Positions 34,525-47,600 of a DNA stretch of 64,000 bases are shown here, in pieces. The position numbers were made by a program, and so were the translations under genes. Location of the stretch: the NCBI RefSeq assembly GCF_002775205.1, contig NC_036451.1, positions 21,190,351-21,254,350 on the forward strand, in the 5' to 3' direction. The notes beneath the pieces were generated by a model. It ran no database searches and was not told the origin of the DNA. It saw nothing but the letters and a program-made list of their open reading frames with translations. The stretch comes from Xiphophorus maculatus (lineage: Eukaryota; Chordata; Actinopteri; Cyprinodontiformes; Poeciliidae). Position 1 is the stretch's first letter; each line of letters opens with the position of its first letter.

Positions 34525-34551
34525 TGATGAATCAACTAGGTTGATTCATCA
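34525..34551. repeat. perfect 12-bp inverted repeat with 3-nt loop
   Basis: TGATGAATCAAC and GTTGATTCATCA flank TAG. Small and possibly chance or a transposon footprint. Confidence 0.8.
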
Positions 34552-35105
34552 CCGTTTCCGTTTTTTAATGAGCTTACCAGGCCAAGCTAATACTTGCAGA
34601 AAACATTTTCTGCTTTTGTAAACAAAAAGCGTCGTCTGTAATAAATTTACTGTTAAACAAAACATGAACTACTTTAGCTCACGTTTACTGCAGTAGCTGC
34701 TTTTTTTTTCTGAAGGACTGATACTGGCCACACAGATATGGCAACAACTATACAGTTCAACTGGTCAGTTCAGCATCCTAAAACAGCCAAATTATCTCGC
34801 CTTACTGATTAGAAAGTCTGGTCCTACACATCCTGGAGATTACGGTGTCGTGTTGTAACTTATTGCTAATCTCCTGAGGGGAAGGAGTTGCTGGGCGAAA
34901 CTCTGGTTCAGTGAATATGTACATAGCCATAAGGAAACTGGAGAAAACTCCTCTGATTCTCCTTGTGCTGTTTAATGGCCACTCTCGCATTTAAAAAGAA
35001 CTTGCATCTAAATGCAATCTTAGTTTTCCATAGCAAAACACTAGAATTCCTCACATTTTTTAAAATTTTTATTTAAAGCATATTCATAAGAAGAAGAAAC
35101 TGGTC

Positions 35106-35339
35106 AAAAAGCTGTAGTTTGGGCGTGCCGTGGTGGCGTAGGGGTTAGAGCGACCCATATTTGGAGGCCTTCAGTCCTCGACGCGGCCGTCACGGGTTCG
35201 ACTCCCGGACCCGACGACATTTGCCGCATGTCTTCCCCCCTCTCCTTCCCTGTTTCCTGTCAGCCCACTATCAAAAAAGGGACACTAGAGCCCACAAAAG
35301 ACCCCCTGGAGGGGTAAAAAAAAAAAAGCTGTAGTTTGG
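35106..35339 (+). repeat. 17-bp target-site duplication flanking a SINE
   Basis: AAAAAGCTGTAGTTTGG occurs at 35106-35122 and again, identical, at 35323-35339, immediately outside the SINE. This is a signature of LINE-mediated insertion. Confidence 0.93.
35123..35322 (+). mobile_element. tRNA-derived SINE
   Basis: The 200-bp element has a tRNA-like head with an internal RNA polymerase III A box (TGGCGTAGGGG, about 35134) and B box (GGTTCGACTCC, about 35194). A common fish SINE body follows (GACGACATTTGCCGCATGTC, CTGTCAGCCCACTATC, AAAGACCCCCTGGAGGGG) and it ends in an A-run. The flanking 17-bp duplication is perfect, which suggests a fairly recent insertion. It is in the sense orientation of ralgps2, in its presumed first intron. 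Confidence 0.92.
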
Positions 35340-35639
35340 TTTATAATGGGGGATTTAGAACTCTATAAGGTTTCCGTTAACACAGAGAAAATGCAGTCTA
35401 ACCTGCTGTAGTTTAGAAGTATAAGCATGGTTTGTGTTTTATTACAGTCACACAATTCCACTTTGAATAATTATGGATTGAGATGGTTTCTGTAACTTGG
35501 TTTTATTTAGAGAGCCCTTTTCATAACCAGTGAGGTCAACACAAATGTTTTATAATGGATAAGAAAAAAATAAGAGAATAATGAGCTTAACAAGATCATA
35601 CAAGGCATCAAAACTGTAGATGAGGGAAGCACCAGAGAT

Positions 35640-35900
35640 TTTTAAAGGAGCAATATTATGAAATGGCATGCACATAGTTTTGTCCCACAATCAAGTTGTT
35701 ACCTTTGTTTGTTAAAATGTTGTGTATATCAGACATGACTTGAAATCAATTTGACGGCTTTAAATTAGCTTCCGTCTCTTTAAGAAAGCTAGAGACTGCA
35801 ACTCCAAGGAGGAGCTTGGTGGAAATGGGCGGAGCTTTATGAGAGCAGGCGCAGTGCAGTAAAAGTACAGATGCAATTAACTTAAGAAGTAAATGTAATT
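35640..35900 (+). repeat. possible interspersed repeat
   Basis: GGAGCAATATTATGAAATGG and AATGGGCGGAGCTTTATGAG resemble a fish repeat that ends near 'aaaggggcagtattatg' with a 'gggcggagctt' interior. Boundaries and class unclear. Confidence 0.3.
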
Positions 35901-36639
35901 ACATTGACATTCGAGAGTAACTGGAAAATATTTTAAGATGTGTGTACAAATTTGGCATAAATGTTAATCCTAAAAAAAAAAGACTAAACAATTATGCTTG
36001 TGTTTGCATACTTCACAACTCCAGTACAATCTGTTAGTTTAAACTTGAATATGCTCTCATTGGATCTTTAACTGTTTAACACAGCAGTTAAACGGACTAT
36101 ACATTGGTTTTGCTTGTTGAGATCAAATAAACTCTTCTCCCCCCTCTCCAAATGTCTCAAGTGCACACATTTGCCCAGGTTTAGTAGTTTCTACTCAGCA
36201 ATTCCTAGAGATTTATTAGCCTTTATTGTAGAGGTGTTGAACGTTTCTCAGCATTCAACCTACCCTGTGTACTTGTATCCCGGTTGCCAGGCAGAAAGTG
36301 TAAATACGTGCAGTTCATCATAGTGGCATGACGAAGGTAAATATTTGAAAATGGTTTCACGTTGCCATATCAATTCACAGAACAATTATGTTTACAAAAT
36401 CTCTTGTATAGTCTCATAATAAACACTGCAAAGACTAACCACCTCTGCTGAAAGTAGCACGTCTTCTAATACACCGAGGGAGAGCGGTGTGCAGAACATG
36501 CCTCCTAAAACGTTAGAATAGAGCCACCATGACTGTTTACCTGTCATGGCTGCGACTGTAACATATTCTGTGCTTCTCTTGTCCGCTGAGTGTAAAGTAC
36601 CATGAAGCTGCTCCTATTCTCTTGTTGACCTTCAGAGGA

Positions 36640-37010
36640 GGTCAGAACATCAGCAGCATGTTAAGTGATGGTGCAAAGGGGCTGTTCGTTATGTTCCCTG
36701 AACAGCAGCAAAGTCGCACACACTCTCTCACACACGCTCACACCAGTTACTCCACAGGCTGCGCCACCAGCCCCTGATTGAATGGCCGACCTGCTGAGTG
36801 GAAGCATCGCATATCGAGCTGCTGTGACGCTCGGTTCATTACCGAGCCTGTGTGCTATTAGTGAGCATGTGTGATCAGCCCGGCCCCCTCGTGGTTCCGG
36901 ATCGATACGGCTCCCCTTGGCCCCCTGCCAAACCCGAGCAGCTTAATGAGGATCCAGTTTTTAACAGAATTACTCTGGAGCTCTGCTGACTCAGTCCCTG
37001 TTGGTTAACA
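36640..37010. other. nonrepetitive intronic block, candidate conserved noncoding element
   Basis: The sequence is more complex and GC-rich than its surroundings, with blocks such as TTCATTACCGAGCCTGTGTG and CAGCTTAATGAGGATCCAGT (the latter with homeodomain-like TAAT). No frame is coding. Conservation cannot be judged from one sequence. Confidence 0.25.
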
Positions 37011-37085
37011 GCCTCATGACAGATGCACTGTGGCCAAATCTGGATGTAACCCTTGTTTTTGTTACTGAATGAACCTGTTCCCAGT

Positions 37086-37664
37086 AAGGCTGCAGCTAAT
37101 TATTATTTTAGTTACCATTTATTCTATTTATTTAATCAGATTAAAGAAAATTTGGCACTTTCTGTAGATTTTTCATTTTAACTGCTTAAGTTTATTTTCG
37201 CAATATTAAAAACGCACAAGAATCCAGATAAACAAATTGTTTTTTCAAATAAAAATGTGGACATGTTGGCTAAAATGCGACGATATAGAATTCCTTTAGT
37301 GAATGCTTGATCACTTGTAGCAAAGAATGCATCTAAAAAAATACTTACATGCAGGAATCTTGTGCTATTAATTGATAGCAAGAGATTAATTGGGGATTAT
37401 TTGGATTGCATAATTTGAACCAGGTGAAGCTAAATCTATGCGACTTGAAGAGATCGGAGTAGAGCATATTGAAGATTTTCTTTTTCTTAAATGCAAAATA
37501 TAAATAGTTTTTCATACAGTTTTGTCTTAATTACTGCTCTGTGGTGCTGCTTTCAGCAAATTACCTTTTTGAGTCCAATTAACAATGAATTGGTTATTGA
37601 GATAAATGTCAACTAATTTAGTAATCGATTCATCACGATCAATCCGATTAATCATTTCAGCCCT
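37086..37664 (+). repeat. full-length-like copy of the 'AGGGCTG...TAATCGATT' MITE family
   Basis: The left end is AAGGCTGCAGCTAATTATTA. The right end is AATCCGATTAATCATTTCAG plus CCCT, its imperfect inverse. It is about 579 bp and shares interior blocks with the copies at 10272-10938 and 21426-21862, so the family is defined within this window. Confidence 0.65.
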
Positions 37665-40600
37665 ACTTCCCAGGTTCTTCACATTTTACAGGCACATTTT
37701 TTGCAACAATACAAAAAAAAAGAAATAAAAAAAAAAGAAAGAAATGAAACTATCGCTTTGACCCTGTCGGTGCTTTTTGTATCCGTGTGCTCTAAAGAGA
37801 AGACGATGGGAGCACGGCTTAATGGCCTGTCACATCCTTCTCCGCTCAGCTCAGCACACTGACCCACTTTGGCTCCCTGACTTTGGTGCATTTGCTGCAG
37901 TTTTTTTTTTTTTTTTTTTCTTTACCAACTGCAGCAAGCTCTCCTTCGAAGGCGAACACTCTTAAACAATACACACAAACAGCACAGGTAGCTAAAACAT
38001 GCAACGCAGAAACACGCGAGCTTCAAATGACCGCTCGTATCTGCGAGCATGGGGGAGAGAGGGAGGGCGTTTTGTGGCATTCTCTCACACGGCGGGCACA
38101 GATTCAGACATGAGACTCGTCGGGCTGTTAGGTGTCAAATGTGGTGCCGCAGACTGCGACTGGCAGAGCTGTCACAACCGCTCTGTTCGCGCTGAATGCT
38201 AAACATACCAGACCCTTTATATACAGCCTTGACAGCTTGAGATTTGTTTATGATCGCACGATGCTGGGCATAGAGAGAATCCCAAAGTTAGCTCTTTGGA
38301 CACATGAGGAGCTTTACGCGGTAAAACATGATGATTCCGGTTTCTGTCTTAACATTAGGGAACGCCGTGGAGCAGCATTGGGTCTGAATGCCTGATTCCC
38401 AGCACCATCTGGGAAGCAGTGCCACAGCTCTGTTATGGCTGCCACAGATTAATAAATTATGAAAATAACCTTGGAAACGTTGGATCCAAATAATTGCACA
38501 ATGAACAACAGATGGTTTTAGAAGAGAAAGACGAATGGAACATTTTTCTTTAGAAATGTTTTAACCCTCAGGTTGTCTCCTGGGTGCAGGGCAGTGACAA
38601 TCTTGACCGCTTAATGACTTTAATGATTGAGAATATGCACATTTGTTTTCATGTAATTGTTATTTCCTGTAGCGCTGGCATATTTAGAAATTTGTTATAA
38701 AGAAAAACCTTTCAGTGTTCAAATACTGTACTTTAGAGGCAGAAAACTAAAAAAATTATTAAAACTAAGGTACAAAAGTAGATCACAGCCAGCTTTTCCA
38801 TTGTCTATTGCTGACTCTGGGTGTTGGTTGACAATTTAGTTTCCAGATAATTCCCCCAGCATGTTTACCAATAGAAATTATCTGCACTAGCATTGAATTT
38901 TTCTCAGTGTCTGAGCCAAGTGAACAACAGATTGTCATCGGTATTGTGTAGCATTAGCTGGAGCTACTTTTTTAAAAAAAAAACTAAATTGCATATCCTT
39001 TTGAGAAAACAAGCTGTAGATTAGCTTTAAATAATGGTGTTGTAGATATATTTGCACATTTTAAATGTATTAAAACAAATCTTGTAATAAGTAAATATGT
39101 TAAATGTATTCTAAGTACTCTGGGTTCACCAGAGTGCTTTTAAATTCCCGGAAAAGATGCCGGTTTGCGATGTTACAGAGCTACGGCTTTCGGAAAACAT
39201 TTCTCCTGGCTTCCTCGTTTTTACTGGAGAAATCAGAAATCTGCTGTTTATGAATTCATTTTTGACTTGGAGAATTTCCAACCACCTCTTTCTTTGTGCT
39301 TGATTTCTTTAGTACGTGTTCTTTTAAAAAAAATACATTTCTCAGCTGTAGACATGAGAATAGCTACTAAAATACACAATTGTGAGGTTCAATCCAATAA
39401 CTGTTGGGTAAAAGGTACAAATCGTGTTATATGCTGTTTAAGTTCAACAGATGAAACGGTTGTATGTAAAGGCAGGTTGAGGTGAAGAGAAAAAGGACAC
39501 AGGATAAGAAGTGTAAAGAGGACAGTGGGTTTGTTAGATGAAGGTGTTGAAGACCTGCTTTTCTGAGCCTCCAGAGAGATGAGTGTAAATGCTTGTCGCA
39601 GTATCCGGAGTGTGTTGCATGCGCAAATATGCCAGCGCAGGCATATTGGGGCATTAAAAAAAAAAAATCTCGTCATCTAAATGTACCTCTCAGCAGCTTG
39701 GCCTGTATTTGAGCATGTGAAGTTCAGTTTATGTGCTTGTGATGTCTTAGAATGTGAATAGAGGGAGAAATGGCTCTTATTTAAGACAACTGCCATGAGT
39801 CATATTCAGTTTAATGACACATCTCCGTCCTACAAGCCTCAACTCGAATTGCTCTACATTCTGTCACTCTTCCTCTGGTATTTTCCAGCTTCATCCTTCA
39901 GTTCCCAGCTCGCCTTATTTAAGACGTGCTTGCTCTTCTAAAACATTGTCGTGGCTCATGTTGAGCTTTGGCGGCTGCCCAAATACAAACCAAATCCTTA
40001 TCACCGCATGCTTCAAATTCTGTCAGCTGAACACTTAACATTCCCTGGACTCTGAACCTCAGGAAGCCAAACACTCGGCCCTGAGGAATTATGTCACCGT
40101 ACATTAAACAGTCTTGCTTTCCTGGCAGGTGTGTCGATGTCAGACAACAGGACTTTTCTATCAGAAGTGAGGGCTGGTTGTGACTGCACCCATAAAAAAA
40201 ACCCTACACAGTGGGGGTTTTTTAAAGTGACTGTTGTAATGATGGGAAGATATCGCTACTAGTGATGTTTGTAATAAAGTTAACATGGGATACTGTTGGA
40301 GATGTTGGATTTCACTGGTGTTATCATTTTTAGTAAAATCTGACCCGGCGATTCTGATTTTGGCTAACACTAAGTTATTTATTTTATTTTTTTGTCTGAA
40401 AAACTGTCAAATATTGCGGCAATGTTGGCAACAGTGGGGTTACTGTTACAGGTGCAACCTGGTGGGCTGAGGTAAAAAGGTCAGTGGGAAAGATCAGTTT
40501 CTCGTGTTTCTCCCAAAATTAAGGAAATTTGTTGCCGATTTATCGGTGCACCCTTAATCCAAAAGAATGCTTCAAAATGCCATAATTGTTTACTGATATG

Positions 40601-41771
40601 ATTTTAAGTATTGTGATATTCAGCTTATTGGATGAAGCCTGACTGCAGTAGATGCCTGACAATGCTGAATGTCACAGTTGTACCCAGTCACACGATGTCC
40701 AACATCAAGCAGTAAAGTTTGGTAAAAGTTACAGTTGTAAAACCAGGATGAGGCGACACAGAAAGTGGTGGAGTGACAGGACTTCTCCTTGCCTCTGCAG
40801 AGCATTGAGTAACTCTGCCCCTCCCCCATATGTTGCTGCACACTGCTAGTCAGCTGGCTGAAAGAAGTAATCTGGCATTTTGGGGAAAAAAATCCTCATC
40901 CATACTTCCAATCGGGGTACTAGTGTTTTTTGTTTTTTTTCAGTAATCCAAATAGTTTTGGCTTTAATGTCCTAAATCAGATGCTGCCGCAGCACCAAGT
41001 GGACATATACAGCAGCTCGCTGGATGGTTCACCTTATTATGTTATTGTTTCCACTTCTTTATTTCTAACTCCGTGTCTGGTCGCTGATAACTTCTTGGAA
41101 ATTCACTTCCCAAAACCTGTACTGCTCCTTTAAGGAGCCGTAAGCCGCTTGGAGGACGTTGAATCCAAGGCTGACAAGCGGCCCCAGGTGAAATGAATGA
41201 CACTGACGAGCAAAGTCCTGCATTCAACCTGGAGCTTTTACACCGCTGAGGTCAGGCTTGCTGTGCGACAGTGACGTAGACTTTATGAACGCAGTTTGCT
41301 ATAAGCCTTTTCTACCCTTCAAAAACGCGAATCCACAGTTTTTTGTTGTAAAGGTAGAAGATCAGAAAGAAAGGCCTGTGATTTGGCCAACAAAGCCCTT
41401 AAAGATGACTGTGATTAGTATGAATGTTGATCTTTTGTTTGATCTGCTGCTGATCGTGATGATGAAGAGATCTGAGACGCTGTATGAAGTCTAAAGGCCA
41501 GCGTCAGTCTGCCAGCAGGCACACATTGCTTTCATTTCATCACATGAGCTGTAATCCCTGAGCGTAGTGAGCCACCTACTGGCCACTTTTGGTAATGTAG
41601 GGACAATAAGAGCTGAGCATAATAAGGTGAGTGTTATGATGTGTTATTGGGGATTTTTGGTCTGTGTGCCACATGCTACATGCTGCAGCTACTTTTTTTT
41701 GGTTTTCTTAGAAAACAATCGTGCTGCTTTCCTTTCCATTTTCAGCTTCTCTCTCTTTTTCTTCCACCCAG

Positions 41772-41887
41772 GCTGCAGAAGCAGACCTCTGAGAAGGAGT
41801 GGACCCGATAGAGAGGGAGAGAAGAGAATACAGAGAAACAAGCAGCTTCCCCTCTGGCACTATGTGCATCTGACACACATCTACTAG
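41772..41887 (+). other. candidate noncoding 5' exon of ralgps2
   Basis: A strong acceptor with a long pyrimidine tract (TCTCTCTTTTTCTTCCACCC then AG) opens the segment, and CTACTAG|GTATGG closes it. The 116 nt carry no open frame that resembles RALGPS2, so it would be untranslated leader. Evidence is splice-site quality and position only. Confidence 0.45.
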
Positions 41888-44564
41888 GTATGGACAGCTT
41901 ATTTTAATTTATTTATATATATTTTTTATGTGGCGCTTTGTTTCCAGTGGCTCAATGTTTCTGCCTCTCAGGTAATATGTCATTTTGGTATTTTAGGAGT
42001 ATTTCACCACCATCTTTAAGAATATTTCAGAATCTGAGCTTTTTATTGGTAGCTGGATGATCCATAAAAACACACATTAGGTTCTTGCAATTGTTGATTC
42101 CTTCAGTTTTCTTTCATCTGGTTCAGTTTTGATAATTACAGTTGAAATGTTTCTTTCTTTTCTGAATACAATTAGCTAACTAACTTATATTAACTAATAT
42201 TCCTTAAATATCAGTTCTGCCAACTAAAATGTATATTTTTTCTAGATTTATGATAAAAAGTGGAAATTTGTTTTTCATTTTAGTAATTTTCTATTTTCTT
42301 ATCCCTCTACTTGCAAAGTGTAATTTTAAGGGGGATTTATGTGGTTCTGAGACTGGAAAAATAATAATAATAAAAAAATCTTTGCAGTAGCAGTGATTGT
42401 GATTAAAAATAGTTAAATAAATCACTCCAAGAGTAAATATCCACATTTATTTATAAAAGTCATTATGAATTTGAGTTCTCCTCAATATATTTATATTTTT
42501 CTTGAATTACCAACCCCTCTAATAGTGTTTTTTTTCTCTTTTCAATCCTATTCATTCCAATTAATATTTTCAGTTTATGAAATATGGAAAAACATCATTT
42601 AGAAAAGATTTATAAAGGGAGTTAAAAGTAAAAATAGAAATCATATTTCAGTGGAAAAGAAAACAATCATGAAAAATTACTACTCATTCCAAAAATACAC
42701 AACTCAGTCAGATTTTGTGCCATTTGCACAAAGTTATGCAAAAGCAAAATGAAAGAAACACGACACAAAAAAGGTTCAGGACCCACCACCGATGGAGGAA
42801 AAGGAATCTGTTCATATGTGAATTTATACAAATCATGATGTTTAGTGTGCTGAAGAATCTAAATTATTACGTCTGGAACAGAACAAGGCATCCATAAGGC
42901 ATCAGAGCAGGAAGTAAAGAAAGATAATTACAGACATGAGATTTAATAAACCACAGACTCAGACTTGTAAACACAAGGGAGCGATTGCTTCCTGTGCAAT
43001 CAGGCTCTGCTGTCCGACAGCTCGCATGACGTAACGCTGTTTGCTTTTTGCTGGGCAGCAGCGGTGGAAGCCTGCTAATGGTCCTTAAAGCACAATCCAT
43101 TCATGAGGGGAAAATGCACTCTGGGGTCGTCAAACAAGATCAGTTGTTATTAATCGATACCAGAACTTAGGATTTCGTCTGATGATCATCTCCATTGACG
43201 TTGAAACCTGCCACTAACCTGCTGTGTAGCTTTGCACGGTCTCGTTCTCTCAGCTCAACACATTGGCATCGAACCGACTTCATGTTGGCTCACTTTTCTG
43301 ATCTTCTAATGAAGGAAAGAAAACCAGTTTGGACGATCCAAACAGGCGTTACAAGTTGGTCTTTGGATAAATAGATCAGGTTTAATCTCGTTTATGCATG
43401 TAGTTAAATTACAAACTATAATTATGATCATTGTTACCTCAGTAAGTGTGATGGTGGCCCTCCTTTAGTGTCCACTCCATGGCTGTCTGCGGGTTGTTTT
43501 TTTTTTAAGCGACTGGGAGTTTTTTCAAAGAATCAGATGTCTTTATCAGAAGTGATGTAAAAGTGTTGTTGCCTTCTTTCAGCCAGCTGACCGGCAATGT
43601 GCAGCAACGTTTGGAAACAAGTCAAACCAGCACCTTCTAGTTATTAATGAAAAGGATTTTAAATGGTACGAACACAGGTTAGATAAAAAAATAATTATTG
43701 TAAAAAGAAGTAAAAATAATTATTAGTTTAAATTGTCTCCTTACGAGTCAGAATTAGTGCATTTAAAAAAAAATAAATGTGATGTTAAATCTGTTGTTCG
43801 AATAGCGTTAACATGTCGCAACAACATTACTGAGTGCACTGATATATTTGTATTTTTAGACTATTACGATTATGAAGTAGCTTGTTTCTTAAAAAAAATA
43901 AATAAATAAAGGTGATTTCAGTCCTGAGCTGGAAAAAGTATTTATCAATAAATTCTTGTTAAAATACCATTAAGTTGAATTTCAGTCTATTTATAACAGG
44001 ACTAGATTCCTTGAAAAGGATAAAGTTGTGATTTTATTTATTTTCTTTTAACCTAGAAACTTTAACCAAAATTTTCAACATAAGCTTTTTTTTTTAAATT
44101 TGTTTACTCTGTGTGGTTTATAAATTGAAAGACAAAAATAACCTCCTCATCTCTGCGGTGCTTTAAAACATTTTTTTTGTTGTTGTTGTTCTGCGTGGCA
44201 GCAGGTCGATTAAGCCACGTTTGTGCCGTGGACGTAACAAACTCCTTGAACATGAGATCTTTAACTAATGCTGAAGCCTAAGCTCCTTCTGCCCTTTTGA
44301 CCTCAAGTGTGTAGTAAAGACCGGCCGTGAAAGTGGCCGTCCATATGGCTCCTGGGACAGCAGCTGAGCCTACACACACTCTTATCACGATCACAAATGA
44401 TCGTTCTTTAAAGAGTACATTCAGTTTGAGCTGTTGTAATGATTTGCTCTCAAGACGAGTGATAAATATGCCCATTTTATCCACTAGGGGGTGCTGCTGC
44501 TGCACTGTAGGATTAAAGGCAGCGACGACGAGGACGTTGTATGAGATGTTGTGTTTCTGTCCAG
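41888..44564 (+). other. AT-rich intron upstream of the first ralgps2 coding exon
   Basis: This is 2.7 kb of AT-rich sequence with simple A/T runs (for example AATAATAATAATAAAAAAAT near 42361). I recognise no repeat family or exon. Confidence 0.5.
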
Positions 44565-44639
44565 AGAGGCCGAGCAGGCTTTACTGCAGCTGAGAGCGAT
44601 GACTGGTCTCCTGCGTTGAAGCTCGATGGTATGGGAATG

Positions 44640-47600
44640 ATGGACCTCCCTAATGGCCAATCAAGCATCTCCAACACAGCTGCAACAGCCTCTGAGGTAA
44701 GGTCGCACCTGCGCCCAGATCATCTCATCCCCTTTGCACAACATCTCTTATAGTCTTGTCTCAGTGACTGTAGAGGACGGGTTCACTGCCCCCACATCAG
44801 AATCAATCAGACTTTCCCCTATTGGCTTGACTGTCACCATGTCATAATGCTAAAATGTAAGAAAAAAATTTTCATTTATGTTTATTAAAAAAACAATTAA
44901 TAACCTTAATTATTATTTTTTTTGCTTACAAACACTTTCATTTTCTACAAATGCATACTACATTTTTGCTTGGGATTTTGGAGACATGTTGTACACAAGT
45001 AATTCATAGAATAAAGGAACAATGTTCATTTTACTCAAACATAAACCTAAAAAGAGTAAACTCAGAGAAACTGATCATTTTAAGTGCCCTTAATTTTCTC
45101 GAGAGCTGTAAGTTCTTTTTCTCATCATTATGTTTCAAACGAAGTGCTTTTATTGTTTTAAATAATTTCCCACAAACAACATCCTACTGAAGAAACATAA
45201 TCAATCCTCTTTTAATATTTGTTTTTCATTTTGCCTTAAAACCTGAAAAGAGAAATAAAATGATGACAAAGTGACCTCAAATTTCTTATTGTAGATGTTT
45301 ATACTTTTTTTTTTTTTTTAAATTAAAGCCTGTGTACCATTTGCGGCTCTAAATGGGTTTCATTCTGCTGGTATATGGGCCAAAATAGCTCTTTGGTTTG
45401 TAAAGGTTTCAGTGACCTGATATGGATAACTACACATAGTTAGAAAGGGTATGTACATAATCCATTATGCACTTGTTCATTGTGACCCTCAGGAAGTCAT
45501 GTAAAACTGAAATGAGCAGAAATCTTTCAATCATCAAAGAAAAATAGTAAATCTCTATTTGATCATGAAAAGAATCTGTCCATAATTCCTGACTTTGTTT
45601 GTTTTTCCCTCACAGAAGAGCAGCAGCTCAGAGTCTCTCAGCGATAAGGCCTCTTCCGAGCTGAAGAAGAGTTTCGACGCCGTCGTGTTCGACGTGTTGA
45701 AGGTCACTCCCGAGGAGTATGCGGTGAGTCCAGTTCGAAGTCGTCTGCCGCTTCCTTCCGCTCGTCTAGTTAAACCGTCCGTGTGAGTGTTTAAAAGCAG
45801 AGTGTTCAGTAAGCTCAGATGGGAAGTGCTGAGCTGAGATGGAGTGATATAAGAGGAAATGAGGTCTGGAGCAGCAATAATTAATGATGTTTGGCAGTGC
45901 CAAGTCGGCGCTCAGGGAATTCCCTCAGCTGCCACTGCACACACTCTCCAATGGTGTCTCTAAATAAACTTCAGAGTCACATCTGTAATACTTTACAGGC
46001 TTTATTCCACGATTCCCAATTCCCTTTTGTGATAATTCAAGCGAGGATCTTTTCTTGATCTCTGGTTAAAACGTTTTGCTGCGATTGCTTGTTCTGCCGT
46101 TTGTGACCACAAGATGGCAGTCTGATCTTTGTTTTTGTGTCAAACTCCTTCCTCTCTAAGATTTAAAGGCATTTCTAATGTGCTCAAGGTTTCAAAATCA
46201 CTCTTAGATCTCAATGATTTGTTTCCTAGTAGTTGAGAAGTGTCTAGCTCAAGAGTCTGCAACCTGTGGCTCTTTGGACCTTCAACAATGGCTCTTTAAA
46301 ACTTGAACTACATTTAATATTTTTAAAGACGCATATGAACAAATTCATGTTTTTGAAGCTTTTTCATTTTTTAATGTAATAATTGCATTGAATTTCTTCA
46401 ACAGAATGACACTAAAAGTAGCTAATGACTATTTGTCTTGTCATTAGGTTGAACCTAAATGCATTTTTTATTCTTTTTACATAGTTGCATTGACATCCCA
46501 TTCATTTTTGATTTACATTTTTTTTTTTACGAAGGTTGTCAAGTTTTAATTTGTGTTAAAAAATGTATGGCAAATATTTATCAAAAATAAAAACTTCATT
46601 TAACATTGGCTGCTCTAAATTACTTTTATTTAGCTGAGCTGGGAGGAAAAATATCTACTTTGACTGTTACGGTTGCAGACGCCTGGTCTAGCTTGAATAA
46701 GCTGTGCACTGTTGATGTAAAAAGAGTTATTAACAATGATGTTGATGTTGGAGGTTTGTTGTTGAGGAAAGCTGTGACTTTAATCTTCTTCTTTTCTGGA
46801 AGTCTAACATCTGCTGTGTTGTTTCCTTCAGGGCCAGATCACCCTCATGGACGCTCCTGTGTTCAAAGCCATCCAACCAGACGTGAGTCTCCAAACTATA
46901 TGACGCGATAACGGCTTATTTAACACCATTAAATTAATATAGTTCTCTCTACTGAGTGAGAGGCATTGGCTAGGGTTCTCAGGCTAATAACTACAAACTT
47001 TATCCTTTGAGTGTATTTTTATAATCAAGCAAGTATAGATATTATTATTAGCTTTAGTTCTTTTATTTTAGCTAGTTTTCAGACTTCAGGGTTTTCACAC
47101 TTTGCAAAATAGGAAAAAAAAATGACACCAGTTTTGTTAAATGTCTGTAAGTGGGATGCTTTAACCTGTAAGGTGGATTTGGTTTAATCATAAAATCACG
47201 TGAGCACCGACAACATTTGAAAGGCAATTTTGTCAGAAGTGAGAATGTTAAACCCAGGACTGGATTGGGTTAAACTTTCTAAGAAGGCGCAGCATGACCT
47301 GAAACCGCAGTCGCATGCAGTAATTGTTTTTTTTTATTTATTTTTTTAATCAAAGCAGAGCCAGTGCTAAACCAGGAGTCTGTTCCTTACTGGTTCTATT
47401 AAAGAGCCAGTTTGGTTTTCCGCAGCCAGAGATCCAGCTCAATACAATCTTGTTTTCCCACCTAAAACATCTCCACTGTAAATGTTTCATCATTCATTGA
47501 TTTAATCTTGAACGTCTGTTGTTGATTATAAATTAAGAAGGCGGTATGTTGCAGATTTATTGTAATATTAAAGTTGAGTAATAAGAATTTCACAAGAGCT

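Larger units (their letters stand above)
17053..41771. other. intergenic and presumed first intron of ralgps2; no coding exon recognised
   Basis: In 24.7 kb on either strand I found no frame with a recognisable domain. The longest frames lie in transposons or low-complexity sequence. Identifiable contents are a GC-rich presumptive promoter, an (AT)n microsatellite, Tc1/mariner copies, a tRNA-derived SINE, MITEs and a few GC-richer nonrepetitive blocks (27560-28480 and 36640-37000) that could be regulatory. Confidence 0.5.

Noticed and set aside
35123..35210. Functional tRNA gene
   Set aside because: The A and B boxes are present, but the cloverleaf is degenerate and the sequence continues into a SINE body with an A-tail and target duplication.
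41567..41887. 106-codon frame reaching the candidate 41772-41887 exon, as coding ralgps2 sequence
   Set aside because: It does not resemble RALGPS N-termini and the upstream part is a pyrimidine tract. The exon, if real, is noncoding.
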